Of a stretch of 64,000 nt of DNA, positions 1-11,670 are shown piece by piece. The translations under genes were made by a program, and so were the position numbers. This DNA comes from Sipunculus nudus. Its lineage: Eukaryota > Annelida > Sipuncula > Golfingiida > Sipunculidae. Under the pieces are notes generated by a model that searched no databases, was not told where the DNA came from, and worked only from the letters and a program-made list of their open reading frames with translations. The DNA lies in contig CM049317.1 in the NCBI GenBank assembly GCA_026874595.1, positions 25,012,401 to 25,076,400 on the forward strand, in the 5' to 3' direction. The stretch's first letter is position 1; each line of letters begins with the position of its first letter.

Positions 1-1090
1 CCTAATCCTTTTGAGCAGTCAATGTTGTCTGAAGTCTGTGGTAGGCAATTGTCAGGAATTTCTCTGGCGTGGGAGCTTTCTGAGAATGTAACTGATTAAT
101 ATTAAGTACAGGATTGGACAAAGAAATTCCCTGTTATAACCCTTTCTTTAGTGTCTTCTTTCGGCTGTATGCTCCATTTACATGCACTCTGTTCTTTGTA
201 GTACAGGGAGATCTACTTAAACATGCAGCAAGACATACCACTCATCAGGAGTTTTGGCCGCAGTCCATCTTTCCTGACATTGTCAAAGGCTTTTTCAATG
301 CTTATCCGTAGTGCCTGATTGTGTTTCTTTTCCTGAGAGCCCGTCTTCAGTCTATTTGACAATAATTACACAGATACTTTGCCAGCTGTCTAGTATTATT
401 TTCGCACAACCAAGATATTTTTATCATTTTCTGTTAAAGAAGGTTCTGATCTGTTTATAAAAAGATATACCTGACGTTCCTGCTCATACAAAATGCAAAG
501 GCAATGCAAAAGGAAGTAAACCTCCTTTTTAATACACTCCTTACATTTAAAACAGACTCTTTGTTCAATAATAAGCGACGACATCTGCTTTTTCAAATGC
601 CAAAGGTAAAACCCCCATTTTAAACTGAGGTAAAAAGTATAACTTTATATATAGCTTTATATATATTCCAAATCCTGGTTTGGGTAATTTTTCTCTCCAT
701 TCAATATTCATAACATGTCCTATTTAATTGAATATTTTAGCCATTGAACATTCTGTAATATTGTCAAAATTGTTTCACATCCACAATCTTCAAAAAGGTA
801 CATTATAGTGGAATTGTTTTCTAATAAAGCATATTCCATAAAAATATTTGCTCATATAATCTATTGTCATCTATTTTGATAATAATTCTATTCCACAATG
901 TCACCATATTCATTATAAAACGGTATTTAAGGAGTATCAAGCCTACATCACCTTGGATGGCTAATTTTGGAACAAATCTGTTTAGTCCCAAAAATATTCT
1001 GCCATTGCATATTCGTTTGAAAATTTTCTAATCTAGGAAACTGATCATCACAATATATTTCTGAACCATAGTCAATAATTGGCACTACAC
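1..1090. other. AT-rich intergenic DNA, no gene seen
   Basis: No reading frame here has protein character or convincing splice signals. The few open frames are short and low in complexity. I see nothing recognisable. Confidence 0.5.
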
Positions 1091-1094
1091 AAAC

Positions 1095-1275
1095 ATGATA
1101 AGCAATGCCTCCGGAGTAGAGCACAGGGCAAAAATAGAGTTCGAATCTCAGGCGAGGCAGTGAGATATTTAACAGTCACCCCCTACATAGATTGCACCCT
1201 CTGCAGGCTTAATGGGGTGCCTGTGCCCAGCACTCGTGTCTCATTTTCAAACGAGTGCTCTTTCGGGGGCCCTAG
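1095..1275 (+). repeat. possible tRNA-derived SINE fragment
   Basis: A stretch that is GC-richer than its surroundings carries GAGTTCGAATCTC near 1139, close to the pol III B-box consensus GGTTCRANNCC. Upstream, around 1110, there is a weak A-box-like string. This is what a decayed tRNA-headed SINE looks like. It could equally be a chance match beside the retroelement that starts near 1290. Confidence 0.25.
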
Positions 1276-1409
1276 GTGTTAAAACAAAAAAAATAGGGAT
1301 GATACAAACCGAGGACCCGCAGAAGCAATACCCCAAGATACCATTTCTTGTAAAGTAGACGTAGAAGATGTTAGTGTAGATTCAGAAAATATCCTGGGCG
1401 TAAAATTTC

Positions 1410-1925
1410 GTGGTTTTTCAATAAGCCCAATCAGAATCCTCCTAAGGCCCCACTTAGGCCTATTCCTGCTTTCGAGGAACCATTCAATAGAATTATTGTT
1501 GATTGCGCCAAAAACAAAATCTGGACATGAATATTTGCTGACAATTATGTGCTCATCTACCAGGTTCCCTGAGGCAATACCATTGCGCAAAATTTATGCC
1601 AAAAGTGTTGGCAAAGCTCCAACCAAGTTTCTTTTACAATTTTTTGATTACCAAAATCCGTCCAGTCTGACCAAGGGTCTAATCTTATGTCTGGCTTATT
1701 CCAACAAGTTATGCTAGAGCTAGGTATAAAACAGTACAGCTCTTCGCCTTCCCATCCTGCGTTTTCACCAGACATTAAAAAAACATGATCAGGACTTATT
1801 GCTATGACACACAGAAAGACTGGAATGAAGGAATCCACCCATTGCTGCTTCCTGTCAGAGTATCCTTTTAATAGTCCTTGGGTTTCGGTCCTTTTGAACT
1901 ATTTTTGGACACTTCGTTCGAGGTC
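1410..1925 (+). pseudogene. gypsy integrase fragment, broken
   Basis: Short pieces in shifting frames match the core of a Ty3/gypsy integrase: the frame ending near 1600 reads LLTIMCSSTRFPEAIPLR, the conserved stretch after the first catalytic Asp. Further fragments around 1650-1830 correspond to the second Asp and Glu region, and 1850-1920 to the linker after the core. Stop codons and frameshifts interrupt it, and the N-terminal zinc-binding part is largely missing. It sits directly upstream of reverse transcriptase sequence, the opposite of the usual Ty3/gypsy order. Confidence 0.7.
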
Positions 1926-1929
1926 CATA

Positions 1930-2160
1930 GAAACTGGCATGAAGAACTTGCCAGCTACGTTCCATCGCTTCATCCATATGGCTGTCAAGGACATTCAGGG
2001 CTGCGACGCATATATTGGTGACCTCATCGTGTACAGCGACACCTGGGAGAAACATATGCAAATTCTTCGCGACCTCTTCGAAAGACTCAGTGAAGCACCG
2101 TCAACTAAGAAAAATCTGAGTTTTGTCATGCAAAAGTAACATTTTTGGGTCATATTGTAG
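1930..2160 (+). pseudogene. gypsy reverse transcriptase fragment (mutated active site)
   Basis: The frame at 1804-2139 ends with the palm and thumb region of a gypsy reverse transcriptase. The catalytic box reads YIGD in place of Y-x-D-D (around 2013-2024), so the first catalytic Asp of the pair is lost. The fingers and first half of the palm are deleted: integrase sequence passes straight into this fragment. The matching region of the minus-strand copy at about 17210-17290 keeps YIDD. Confidence 0.8.
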
Positions 2161-2238
2161 GGCAGGGTCAGGTAAAACCTGTTGATGCTAAGAAAAGTGC
2201 AATTTCTGCATTTCCTAGACCAGAAAACGTAGCAAATA

Positions 2239-2811
2239 ATGCGGTTTTTTTTTGGTATGGTTGGATACTACAGGAAGTTTTGTCCAAATTTTTCTGCTGT
2301 AGCTGAACCTTTGACTGATTTGTTAAAGAAGAAACAAAAGTTTGTGTGGAGTGTTCAGTGTGAAAATACATTTCAGAATTTGAAAACAATTCTGCAGGGT
2401 TCACCAGTTTTGGCAGCTCCAGATTTTTCTGTTCCTTTTAAGTTAGCTGTAGATGCTAGTAATACTGCTGCTGGTGCTGTGTTGTTACAAGAAGGCAATG
2501 ATGGCAAAGATCATCCAATTTGTTATTTCTCAAGAAAGTTTAATGCAAAGCAGAAAAACTACTCCACTTTTGAAAAAGAATGTTTGGCTTTGATTTTGGC
2601 GTTGCAACATTTGGAAGTTTATGTTACTTCATCAGTCAGGCCTATTATTCTCTTCAGTGATCACAATCCCCTCACGTTCATGAACAAGCTGAAGTGTAAA
2701 AATCAAAGACTGTTGAGATGGAGTTTGTTCTTTCAGGATTACAACCTTGAAATCAAACACATTAAAGGGAAAGAAAATGTACTTGCCGATTGCTTATCGA
2801 GATGTTTATGA
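2239..2811 (+). pseudogene. gypsy RT connection plus RNase H, open frame
   Basis: This 190-residue frame is the best preserved part of element 1. It opens with the thumb motif FFGMVGYYRKFCPNFSAVAEPL and continues into the RNase H domain: LAVDASNTAAGAVLLQ carries the first catalytic Asp, YSTFEKECLALILAL the catalytic Glu, and FSDHNPLTFM the next Asp. It ends in ENVLADCLSR with the final conserved Asp, then a stop. In life it would be the C-terminal end of the pol polyprotein, degrading RNA in RNA-DNA hybrids during reverse transcription. No integrase follows it; the 3' LTR begins 130 bp downstream, which supports integrase being upstream in this family. Confidence 0.85.
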
Positions 2812-2932
2812 AATGTTGTAAACAAGATGTTTATGTAATGCTGTAAATAAGATGATTTTTTTAGATGTTGTACAAATTTAGTGATTGTGATCGCAAAAAG
2901 AAAGTTTTCCGAGAAACCTTTCTTTTTCCTAC

Positions 2933-2943
2933 AGGAGGGGGAG
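2933..2943 (+). promoter_or_regulatory. polypurine tract of gypsy element 1
   Basis: An 11-base all-purine run (AGGAGGGGGAG) abuts the TGTTAC start of the LTR. This is the expected plus-strand primer position in an LTR retroelement. Confidence 0.75.
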
Positions 2944-3720
2944 TGTTACAGGTGCCCTTTTTATTGTGTGACACGGACGTGGCTCGTGTTGTGGGGTTTC
3001 TTGCTTGGCCGCTTGTTACATTCTCGGTTTAATCCGCACTGGTTGAACTCTTGTTGTCATGCTAGCTTGGGGCGAGCTCACGTGTACACCGTGGTGTGTA
3101 GAGGCACAGCGATATTCTTTAAGATGATACCTGTAACGCGTGTTTACTGTGTTGTGTAAGATCTTCTATACTATTCGAGAAGTAGAAAATTCTCGGCTTG
3201 GGGTGATGAGTATATAAAAGGGGCTGTGTTCTAGAGCCGGGAGAGCAGCAGAGAAGATTTCCAGCGGACGCAGAAGCGTGTGTCAGTTGCTGGGACCTTA
3301 TCCGACGAGTGCGGTAAAATATAGATTTTCTTTGGGACTTCAGTTTACATCCTGGATTGTTACAAGAGCTTTCCACTGGACTGTCATTCTCCGAGAATAA
3401 ACATTTAAAGAACTTATCGTTGTGACGGTGGTGGTATCCAGGTACTGTGCACTTTGAATATTTTACTGTGTGGTTGTATTGATTTGTTTGTATACCGCTG
3501 TTTACTGTTTAATAGTATTGATTTAGTGTATTGTAATGTTAGGGTTGTTTTAAGAATAAATTAAAGTTATTTGTTAACAAAAAAACAATGACTTCTTTAT
3601 TCATTCCCTTTGACATTTCATGCTGCCTAGTGTTACAGAATCTGACTTTTTTTTTATCTCCATTACAAAATTTTGTGTTCATCACGCATACATGATCTGT
3701 TTATATTAGGTTTCGTAACA
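2944..3720 (+). repeat. long terminal repeat of gypsy element 1
   Basis: The 777 bp block starts TGTTAC and ends GTAACA, the inverted termini expected of an LTR. Its 3' part (3580-3720) recurs at 3907-4059 and, with divergence, in the minus-strand LTR at 20526-21288. A TATA-like TATATAAAAGG lies at 3211 and an AATAAA near 3397, as expected for U3/R. It is followed by a primer binding site, so it acted as the 5' LTR of a further internal region. Confidence 0.85.
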
Positions 3721-3726
3721 TAAAAT

Positions 3727-3744
3727 TGGGGGCTCGTATGGGAT
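3727..3744 (+). promoter_or_regulatory. primer binding site, tRNA-Pro-like
   Basis: Six bases after the LTR comes TGGGGGCTCGTATGGGAT, which matches the classical tRNA-Pro primer binding site known from gammaretroviruses at 16 of 18 positions. The same site, with other changes, follows the LTR of element 2 (20502-20519, minus strand). Confidence 0.7.
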
Positions 3745-3873
3745 GCTTAATAGTTTTGACAATTTATTAGGCTTGACCTGGACATACATTGTTTACAAGA
3801 TTACATATTGTTTACAATACATTGTTTACAGGATTTATCTCAGTGGTTTTTCGTTATTGTTTCACATCTTAAC

Positions 3874-3906
3874 ATGGCAGATTTCAAACCTGAGACATTT
3901 GTTATA
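3874..3906 (+). pseudogene. first codons of gag, truncated
   Basis: After a ~150 bp leader an ATG opens MADFKPETF, identical to the start of gag in element 2 (minus strand, from 20345). The frame is cut off after about ten codons, where LTR sequence resumes. This shows a large internal deletion in a second internal region that followed the LTR at 2944-3720. Confidence 0.75.
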
Positions 3907-4059
3907 TGTAATTTGTTAACAAAAGAACACTCACTTCTTTATTCATTCCCCTAGACATTTTACGCTGCCTGGTGTTACAGAGTCTGAATTTTTTATCTCC
4001 ATTACAAAATTTTGTGTTCATCACGCATACGTGATCTGTTTATATTAGGTTTCGTAACA
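3907..4059 (+). repeat. 3' end of a further LTR (partial)
   Basis: This stretch repeats the terminal ~150 bp of the LTR at 2944-3720 with about 10% differences and ends at the same GTAACA. It is the outermost remnant of a tandem LTR-internal-LTR arrangement. Confidence 0.8.
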
Positions 4060-4540
4060 TTATTTAAAATACATACATACGCTGTCGTGCTGATCTTCTT
4101 CTGCATGTTCATTCAAAATGCTTGATGTTACCATCCCTGATAGCATAGGAAATCACTGGCATCACTCATAATCAGCCGCTGATAAAGACGCTAGGATTGA
4201 AACCTGTCACGGATGCTTTGTAGGAAGGAATTCAGATGGGTCCTCATCAGGAGCAGATCTTTATTCATATCAATGCGACCCCTTTCCTTTATCTCCTTGC
4301 ACGTTTCCTTTGGCCTGAGCATGGTGTATTGCGCCAAAAACCTTCTTTGGTTCTATGTTTATCAAGATTGCATTAACACCAGCACATGAACATAAACAGT
4401 CAGGTGTACCTGGAGTGCGTACCTTACATGAACTGGCATCCTAATGGTAGTTGTAAATGACATTTAATTGTTTATAAATCATTTTATTGTTCCTATGTCA
4501 TTTAGTGACAAAGACATGCTTTATCGTGGTGAGAATTGTT
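4060..4540. other. intergenic DNA, nothing recognised
   Basis: I see no open frame with protein character, RNA gene or simple repeat in this stretch between the gypsy remnant and the tandem array. Confidence 0.45.
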
Positions 4541-6640
4541 TTTTTAGGTCAGCTGACTGAAAGTCATCTGAGCTATAGCAATCACCCTTCGTCCGTCTTC
4601 GATCTCTAGAGAGATCCATGAAAGATTTCCTTGGAAACCTGAAATTAGGTCTCTGTTACCCCTATTCTTTGAGCTATGGGTCTCGTAATAATCCCCAGAA
4701 TAAAAAAAAATTGATACAAATCAATATCAATTTTTGAGACTTTCAAAGAAGCTGTCATCTGTAAACAGGGCACAAATCGTAACCGCTAGACCTGTATTCT
4801 TCTAACTTGACATCCAGGGTGACCCATGAAAAAATTCCTTCCAAACCTGAAATTAAGTCTCTGTTACCCATATTCTTTCAGCTATGGGTCTCGTCAATAC
4901 CCCCCCCCCCGAATAATTAAAAAATTAATACAAAAGCTCAATCATCTGAATAACTACTGCATTGATCACTATGATTCTGTGCATGAATATTGATCAAGGA
5001 GTGTTCCATTAGTTTCTGCAAACTGGCGGCACCACCTGTTTTTTTTTCCAAATTTTAGTTATTTTATTTTCTGTATTTATTAGACCTTCAAATTTAGCCT
5101 CATCTTGTACAGGGTACAAATCATAACCCCTTGACCTAGAATCTTCAAACTTGATATCCAGGGAGGTCCATGATCTCTTATCCTCCGAGCTGTTCGTCTC
5201 GTAATCCTCTCCCCCCCCCCCCCCCCCCAAAGAAAAAAGTTTGATACATAAGCTCAAGTATCTGAATAACTACTGCATTGATCACCATGATTCTTTGCAT
5301 GAATATTGATCATGGAATGTTCCATCAGTTCCTGTATCCTGGTGGTGCCACCTGTTACAATTTTTACAAATTTTTTTCTCTGTTTATGAGACCTTCAAAG
5401 AAGCTGTCATCTGTTAGCAGGGCACAAATCGTAACCGCTGGATCTGGGATCTTTAAACTTAACATCAAGTACCTCCCAGAATAATAAAAAAAATTGATAC
5501 AAAAGCTCAATTATCTGAATAACTACTGCATTGATAACAATGATTCTTTGCATGAATATTGTTTATGGAGAATACCATCAGTTCCTGCAAACTAGTTGCA
5601 CCATCTGAATTTTTTTCCAAATTTTACTAGTTATTTTTCTCCATTTTTGAGACTTTCAAATTAAGCCTCATCTTTGAACAGGGCACAAATCATAACCACT
5701 TGACCTAGAATGTTCATACTTGACATTTAGGGAGATCCATGAAAAGTCTTCTTGGAATCTGAAATAAGGTATTTGATACATAAGCTCAACTATCTAAATA
5801 ACTTCTGCATTGATCACCATGATTCTTTGCATAAATATTGATCATGGATTGTTCCATCGGTTCCTGTAACCTGGTGGCGCCATCTGTATTTTTGCCAATG
5901 TTTACAAATTTTGCTCTTTGATTATGAGACCTTCAAAGAAGCTGTCATCTGTTAACAGGGCACAAATCGTAACCGCTAGACCTGGGCTCTTCTTACTTTA
6001 CACCAAGGGAGGTCCATTGAAAGTCTCTGTGGAAACCTGGAATTAGCTCTCTGTTTCCAATATTCTTTGAGCTACGGGTCTCGGAAATACCCGCCTGAAT
6101 AATTAATTATTTGATACAAAAACTTAATTATCTGAATAACTACTGCATTGATCACCATGTGTTTTGCATGAATATTGATCATGGAGTGTTCCATTAGTTC
6201 CTGTAACCTGGTGGCGCCATCTGTATTTTTTTCCAATTTTTACGAATTTTTCTTTTTTTTTTTTTAGACCTTCAAATTAAGCCTCATCTTGTAACAGGGC
6301 ACACATCTTAACCATTTGACCTAGAATCTTCAAACTTGACATCAAGGGAGGTCCATGAAAAGACTTCTTGAAAATCTGAAATAAGGTCTTTGTTACTCTT
6401 ATCCTCCGAGCTGTTCGGCTAATAATCCCCCCCCCCCCCAAATAATCAAAAATTTGATACAAAAGCTCCAATATATGGATAACTAATGCATTGATAGCTA
6501 TGATTCTTTGGATATATATTGACCACGAAGTTTTCATCAGTTCCTGCAGACTTGTGGCACTACCTGTATTTTTTCAAATATTTTACATATATTTTTTCTA
6601 TTTATGAGACCTTCAAATGAAGTATTCACCTGTCGAAAAG
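4540..6640. repeat. tandem array of ~250-340 bp units with poly-C runs
   Basis: The anchor string AATAACTACTGCATTGAT and variants recur near 4949, 5263, 5515, 5795, 6131 and 6476, giving unit lengths of about 250-340 bp. Each unit shares blocks reading AGCTGTCATCTGTTAACAGG, CACAAATCGTAACC, and GTTCC..CCTGGTGGCGCCA. A run of 8-18 C residues sits at the same place in several units (4903, 5211, 6428). A related copy in the opposite orientation lies near 54290-54650. The unit looks like a dispersed mollusc repeat that has been amplified locally. No coding potential is visible. Confidence 0.75.
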
Positions 6641-8560
6641 CACACTGATCCCATTTCTAAGGACTCTTCACAAAATTCATGATTTTGCACATCGTTCAAC
6701 ATTCCTTGAATTCAGCTGAGCGTCATGTCCCATGGGCCACTAGTATTTTCAACCTAGTCTGACACTGCCATTGACCTTAATGCATAATATGTACCTTTTA
6801 TAACCTAAGACGTATGCCCAGATGAATGTGCATCCTCAAGACAAATTGAAATAGCAAACTGAATATGGTCTATGTCACTTTATTGTAAACAAATTTCCAT
6901 TACCCGGTAAGTTGTGCTCTATTCGTCATTAAGTGATGAAATTATGATCATTTAAGTATTTCACCATTTATAAAAGTGGCCATCTTGGATTTTGCGTCAA
7001 AATTTCACTTTGCAATGTTTGGAAACGGATGGGGTTTTATTGGTTTATAAAAGTGCTGCCAATGAATCGTTTCAGGTATGAAACATTTGATTATATTTTT
7101 GTTTAACCGAAGTCAACCGTTAATGTAACTATCCAGCTTATAAAAGATTAAGCAATAAATCGAGATATACGCTTATATGATTTCTTTTAACCAAAAATGT
7201 TATTTTATCCCTTTTTTGCTTATACCATTTAATATCAAGGGAAAAAAGCATTTTAAACGATAATAATAATAATAAATCAACCTACATTATCCTTCTCATA
7301 GATGTTCCATCCCTTCATGCAACCGATATCACCATTCTGTTTACCAAACTCCTTTATTTCCCTCCTTTTTCATTCACAATACAATTGTCTGATGTGTCAT
7401 AAAAATTATGCTGAAAACGAAAAGTAAATATGGCAAAACTTTATTGCTCAATTTAATTTAAATTTCATTGTTAAAGTACAGTACAATAAAATAACACTTT
7501 TTCTTATGATAGAAGTGTTGCTTTTGCGTACCAGAAGCCGTCTTGCCTGGTTCCACAGGGTCAAGTCATTAAACAGCAAATCATTGTTATTAAACACCTT
7601 AGAATGCCAACGGGTATATTTTATTAGGTTAAGCAATGTTTAGGTGATTTTACATATTGTCACGTCTTCTATAAATATAGTATTAGTGGTGGCTATACAC
7701 ATTAGACAACTATCAATAATTTCTAAAACTGAGATAATTTTAAAGCATGTACATCAATATAATATGTGTAACACATTCTAGATCAGCTGTGGAAGATAAT
7801 ATTAGGAATTAGTGTCACTTGTGTTGCAAAATAATAATTAGCATTATCTGTCTCTCACGTAGATAAAGTTAAATTTGTCATGGTATTCATCTGGTAAATA
7901 ATGAGGAGGTGATGATGACTTTTTTTTAAACATCCTAATATGATAACTAACATTTTGTTCAAAGATTACAGTCAAAGATGAAAATCAACGTCAGACCTGT
8001 CTTGTTATGTGACATGTATAAGGTGGCATCGGTACTTACTATTATCCGTTGTATAAACGATTTATAAAAAAAAAAACACGTGTTAATAAACAATAGAGGT
8101 GTATGTTCAAGGAAAGGTAAGCAGCAGAATTGGACACTACCTATCAGTATATGATGCATATCGCTGATAAAAAAAAGTTAATCCCTGGTCTGTAAATCTC
8201 ATACTCAGTTAAAGAAAGAGAATTAGCCAGTTTAACCTTCAGCATTATTCAGCCCTAAACTTGTAGATTACAAAAAACTATCCACACAATAGTCCTCAAA
8301 ATACAGAATAGTACTATTCTACAGCTAGGGTGAGCTCCGACGTCAGCAGAAAGAAATACACTTGAAAGTATTAAATAAAGTTAGTGTATGCAAGTCATTC
8401 CTCAGGAAGTGAACACGTTTCATTAATTAACATTAATCTAATCGCAGTGTTCCTCAGTGTCACCTCGTTATCGTTGATGCACAATAATTACGCTGGTCGT
8501 TCATTAAAAGCTTTTATAATATTTACTTACTGAATGTCTCAAATGGGGCAGTTGCAATTC
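6640..8560. other. AT-rich intergenic DNA, nothing recognised
   Basis: Only short, AT-driven frames on both strands; no motif, splice-bounded exon or repeat family that I can name. Confidence 0.45.
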
Positions 8561-11210
8561 AAAAGTAGTTTCCCTACTCAAGGGGAACCTTCAGATTCTC
8601 CCATTTCAAACTTGAGATGTCGCATAGCTCTAAGGTCTCCGTCAGTTTCCTGAGCCATTTCGCGAATTGCTCGCAATTCTTGCTGTCAAAGTTTCGAATA
8701 GACATTTCTGAAGACACCAAGTTTCTAAGACGCCAATTACTGACAACCGTGCAAAAGAAACTTAGCTTCTCAAAGATGCACATTGCTAACGGTTTTGCAA
8801 CTTTGATAGCAACTGTGCCAATAAACTAGAGACCAATAACCTCTCAAAGACGCAAATTGCAACCTTTTAACTTTGAAAGCATCTTTGCCATTCAGCAAAA
8901 ATAACCCCCAGCCTGTCAATCATGCGAAGTTGACAGAAACTCCAAGCCTCTCAACAGCGCGAAATGTTAGCAATTTTGCAACTCTGGGAGGCTCTTTGCC
9001 ATTCGGTAGAGAGGACGACAGCGCCTCCTGCTAGCAATTTTACAACTTGCAACTAGGTAGAGGAGACATGCAGATTGCTATTAATTCAGCAACTTTGAAA
9101 GCAAACTTGCAAGACGGTTGAGAAGATCCTCAGAATGACAAACGTGCAAATTGCTCAAACTACACAATGTGAAAGTAAATTTGCCATTCACCAAAGAGGC
9201 TACCCTAGTGTCAAAGACACGAATTGCTAGCACCTTTACCACTGTTAAAGAAATTTTGCTAGTCGGTACAAATAATTCCCCGCTTATCAAATCATTAATT
9301 TGGTAGTTATATTACAACTTTGTCTCCCTTCCTATAAATCCTGTGAATTATTATTATAAAGCCATTTTCTGCTACACTATATTATCCTAGTTTCCTAAAA
9401 TGCAACATTTTCTCAATTGGAAACATTTAAGGTTATTTTCGTGTGTTAAATAAATGAGTGTAACAGCTATCTACTGCTGATCTGTCTTCCCTTCCTGGGT
9501 AATTACTAAATTTGCCTTTATGTAGCCTTTGAAGAAGAGTGGCCAGTGAGCTAATGGCTTAAGTACGAAATTCAATTGCTCAAACTTCAGTGTGATTTAA
9601 ATGATAATAACATTTACAAAAAAATTAAAAATGTGAATGAAATATGTATATTTCTGCATTACCAACTTTACAAAACATAATAAATTCGTATATATTCCTG
9701 TTTACTAATGACCTTGTATATTTTGAGGCGTTTCCTATATATTTTTCTGAAGTCCAAGGAACGGTTACGTGATACTTTATTACATATTTTCCATTGTACC
9801 CTGCTTGATCGAAGTAAACGTATACAGAAATTTTAGGTAAAACCCAAAGCATTTTGTATATGAGGTACCTAGCAGCCTTCAACTGAAATGCATTTATAAA
9901 CGAATTTGTATGTCATTTTTATGCATTTAGTTATAATGGAATAAATTGTGCATCTGAGTTTAACGCATTTGAAACCAACCCTGATAAAATTACATGCTAA
10001 AAGAGTAAATATTTCAAATTACAAACCAACGTATAAATAATTCTTTTAATACGTCTGGTCTATTACAATAAATTTATCTACTTGAATTCAAGTTCATGGG
10101 TACATTTATTACCCACTTGTTCAGTAAATGCTCCATCTCTGAACACACCCGCTCCACGGACATTTCACATATACTCCCTGTGTCGGGAGTTTCCAGAAGA
10201 GTAAAGGATACACCTATCACATGCGGAACTTATATAGAGGAACCAGTCGTAGTTTTCTCTGCCCTAAGAGTTTCCGATATCAAATATCACCGCTATACGA
10301 TATACCACCTGTGACATTCATTTACAAGTAATCCTTGGTAGGATTAAATGTGTGAATGAGATGGTATACTAACTGAGACAAGGACTTACTGAATCATTCC
10401 TGTCTAGAAGGTTTCCGCGTAAATGTAACATATGGTATAAGGATCCTTCCGTCTAAACGAGTAATTTCTTGATTATTCCATGCCTGAACGGTTTAGGTTT
10501 AATGTATGTATACAGCATATACTACCTGCGACAAGCTCTTACTGAGGTTTTCCTGACAAGAAATGTTTAGCAAACCCGTACCATATGGGGAGGATCAAAA
10601 CTTATGTAACAAACACTGTGTAGAGTATCCCTTGCCTTCAGGGTTAAGAGTTCCCGGTATTACGTACACAGCATGTACTACACTGACAGGCATTAGGGAA
10701 TCTATCATGTACTTCTTGTGAAAAGCATGTACATGCCTAAGATTTCTTAAAATTGCTTTCACATATGCTTAACTGCTCGCAAATTGCGACACCGGGAGTC
10801 TTCCCTGCATGCCGGTTTGCAAAGTTCCTTTGAAATTTGGGAAAATCCTTGAACATTGTTTCTTTGACACACTGGCGATCAGTTCTATGGTCTCGCAAAG
10901 TTGCTTTCAAAGTTCCGAAGTTGTTAGCAAATTGCGAAATCGACACAATTCAGGTTACAATGTTGCTTTCTATGTTGCTATCTTGCTAGTAATTTTAGAC
11001 TTTTGGAGTTTGGATTTCCAGCCCGGTGCCTTACAACGTTGCAATTTGGTTCCTTTGCTTCCTGGCTCTACCAGATGAAAAAATTATGTTTAAAGTTGCA
11101 ATATTGCTAGCAATATACATCTTCCAGGGGCTGGGGTTCATTTTATCGGATGGCAAAATAGCTTTAAAAGTTAAGAATTGATAGCAATTCGTGGTTATCC
11201 ATGACTCAAT
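8560..11210. repeat. foldback-like element: inverted clusters of degenerate tandem repeats
   Basis: From about 8574 to 9290 a degenerate ~60-110 bp motif recurs, built around GCAATTTTGCAACTTTGAAAG and TTTGCCATTCGG. From about 10745 to 11200 the same motif recurs in reverse complement (for example TTGCTTTCAAAGTTCCGAAG). Between them, 10096-10720 holds another degenerate ~110-120 bp tandem motif. Inverted termini made of short tandem repeats around an unrelated centre is the plan of foldback elements (Drosophila FB, sea urchin TU). No transposase was found, and the outer boundaries are not sharp. Confidence 0.4.
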
Positions 11211-11568
11211 ATTTTATCTACAGGCAATTTCTCAAAACCGACATTTTTCTACATCCATTTATTTAAATACGGCGTTCCAGTAAAAACAAAGGAGCTAAGT
11301 TCTCTGTTTTCCTTAAAGGTAATATACTGTAGGGCTATGAGGTTGTCATACACCATGCATCATTATTTACAGAAACAAGCCTCGAATATTAAATTTAAAA
11401 CAATGAAAGGATAATACAACTTATTGATAATACAACTTATTGATTCATAGATAAATTAAGGAATCATTTGTTTTATGTGAAATTCAATTCTGACAAATTA
11501 TACAGTTTTTGATAATATCTTATAATACTTTCTCTTTTTACATTATAAACCATTTTCCTATTTTACAG

Positions 11569-11670
11569 CTAAAAACTCGGCCTGTACTGGTCAGTCTGGG
11601 ACGGATATAGATAGAGAAGATTGCAAAGAAGCTAAGTTGACACCAGTCAGCCTTGATCAGGAATATGATG
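11569..11670 (+). CDS. adaptor gene exon: N-terminal linker
   Basis: Preceded by the acceptor TTTTACAG and followed by GTAACC. Only the phase-1 frame is open; the other two stop within 50 bases. It encodes 34 polar, mostly acidic residues (SGTDIDREDCKEAKL) with no recognised domain. Its phase-1 end joins exactly to the CARD exon at 14129. It is the most 5' exon I could support; the start codon must be further upstream. Confidence 0.55.

Larger units (their letters stand above)
1290..4059 (+). mobile_element. decayed Ty3/gypsy LTR element 1 (Gmr1-like domain order)
   Basis: From left to right there is integrase core (about 1410-1925), the C-terminal part of reverse transcriptase (about 1930-2160), RNase H (2239-2811), a polypurine tract, a complete LTR (2944-3720), a primer binding site, a leader with the first codons of gag (3874) and then the 3' end of another LTR (to 4059). 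The left end (5' LTR, gag, protease) is missing and the open frames are broken by stops and deletions, so the copy is dead. Integrase lies upstream of reverse transcriptase, as in the better preserved minus-strand copy at 15741-21288 of the same family. No target-site duplication can be assigned because the 5' end is lost. Confidence 0.85.
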
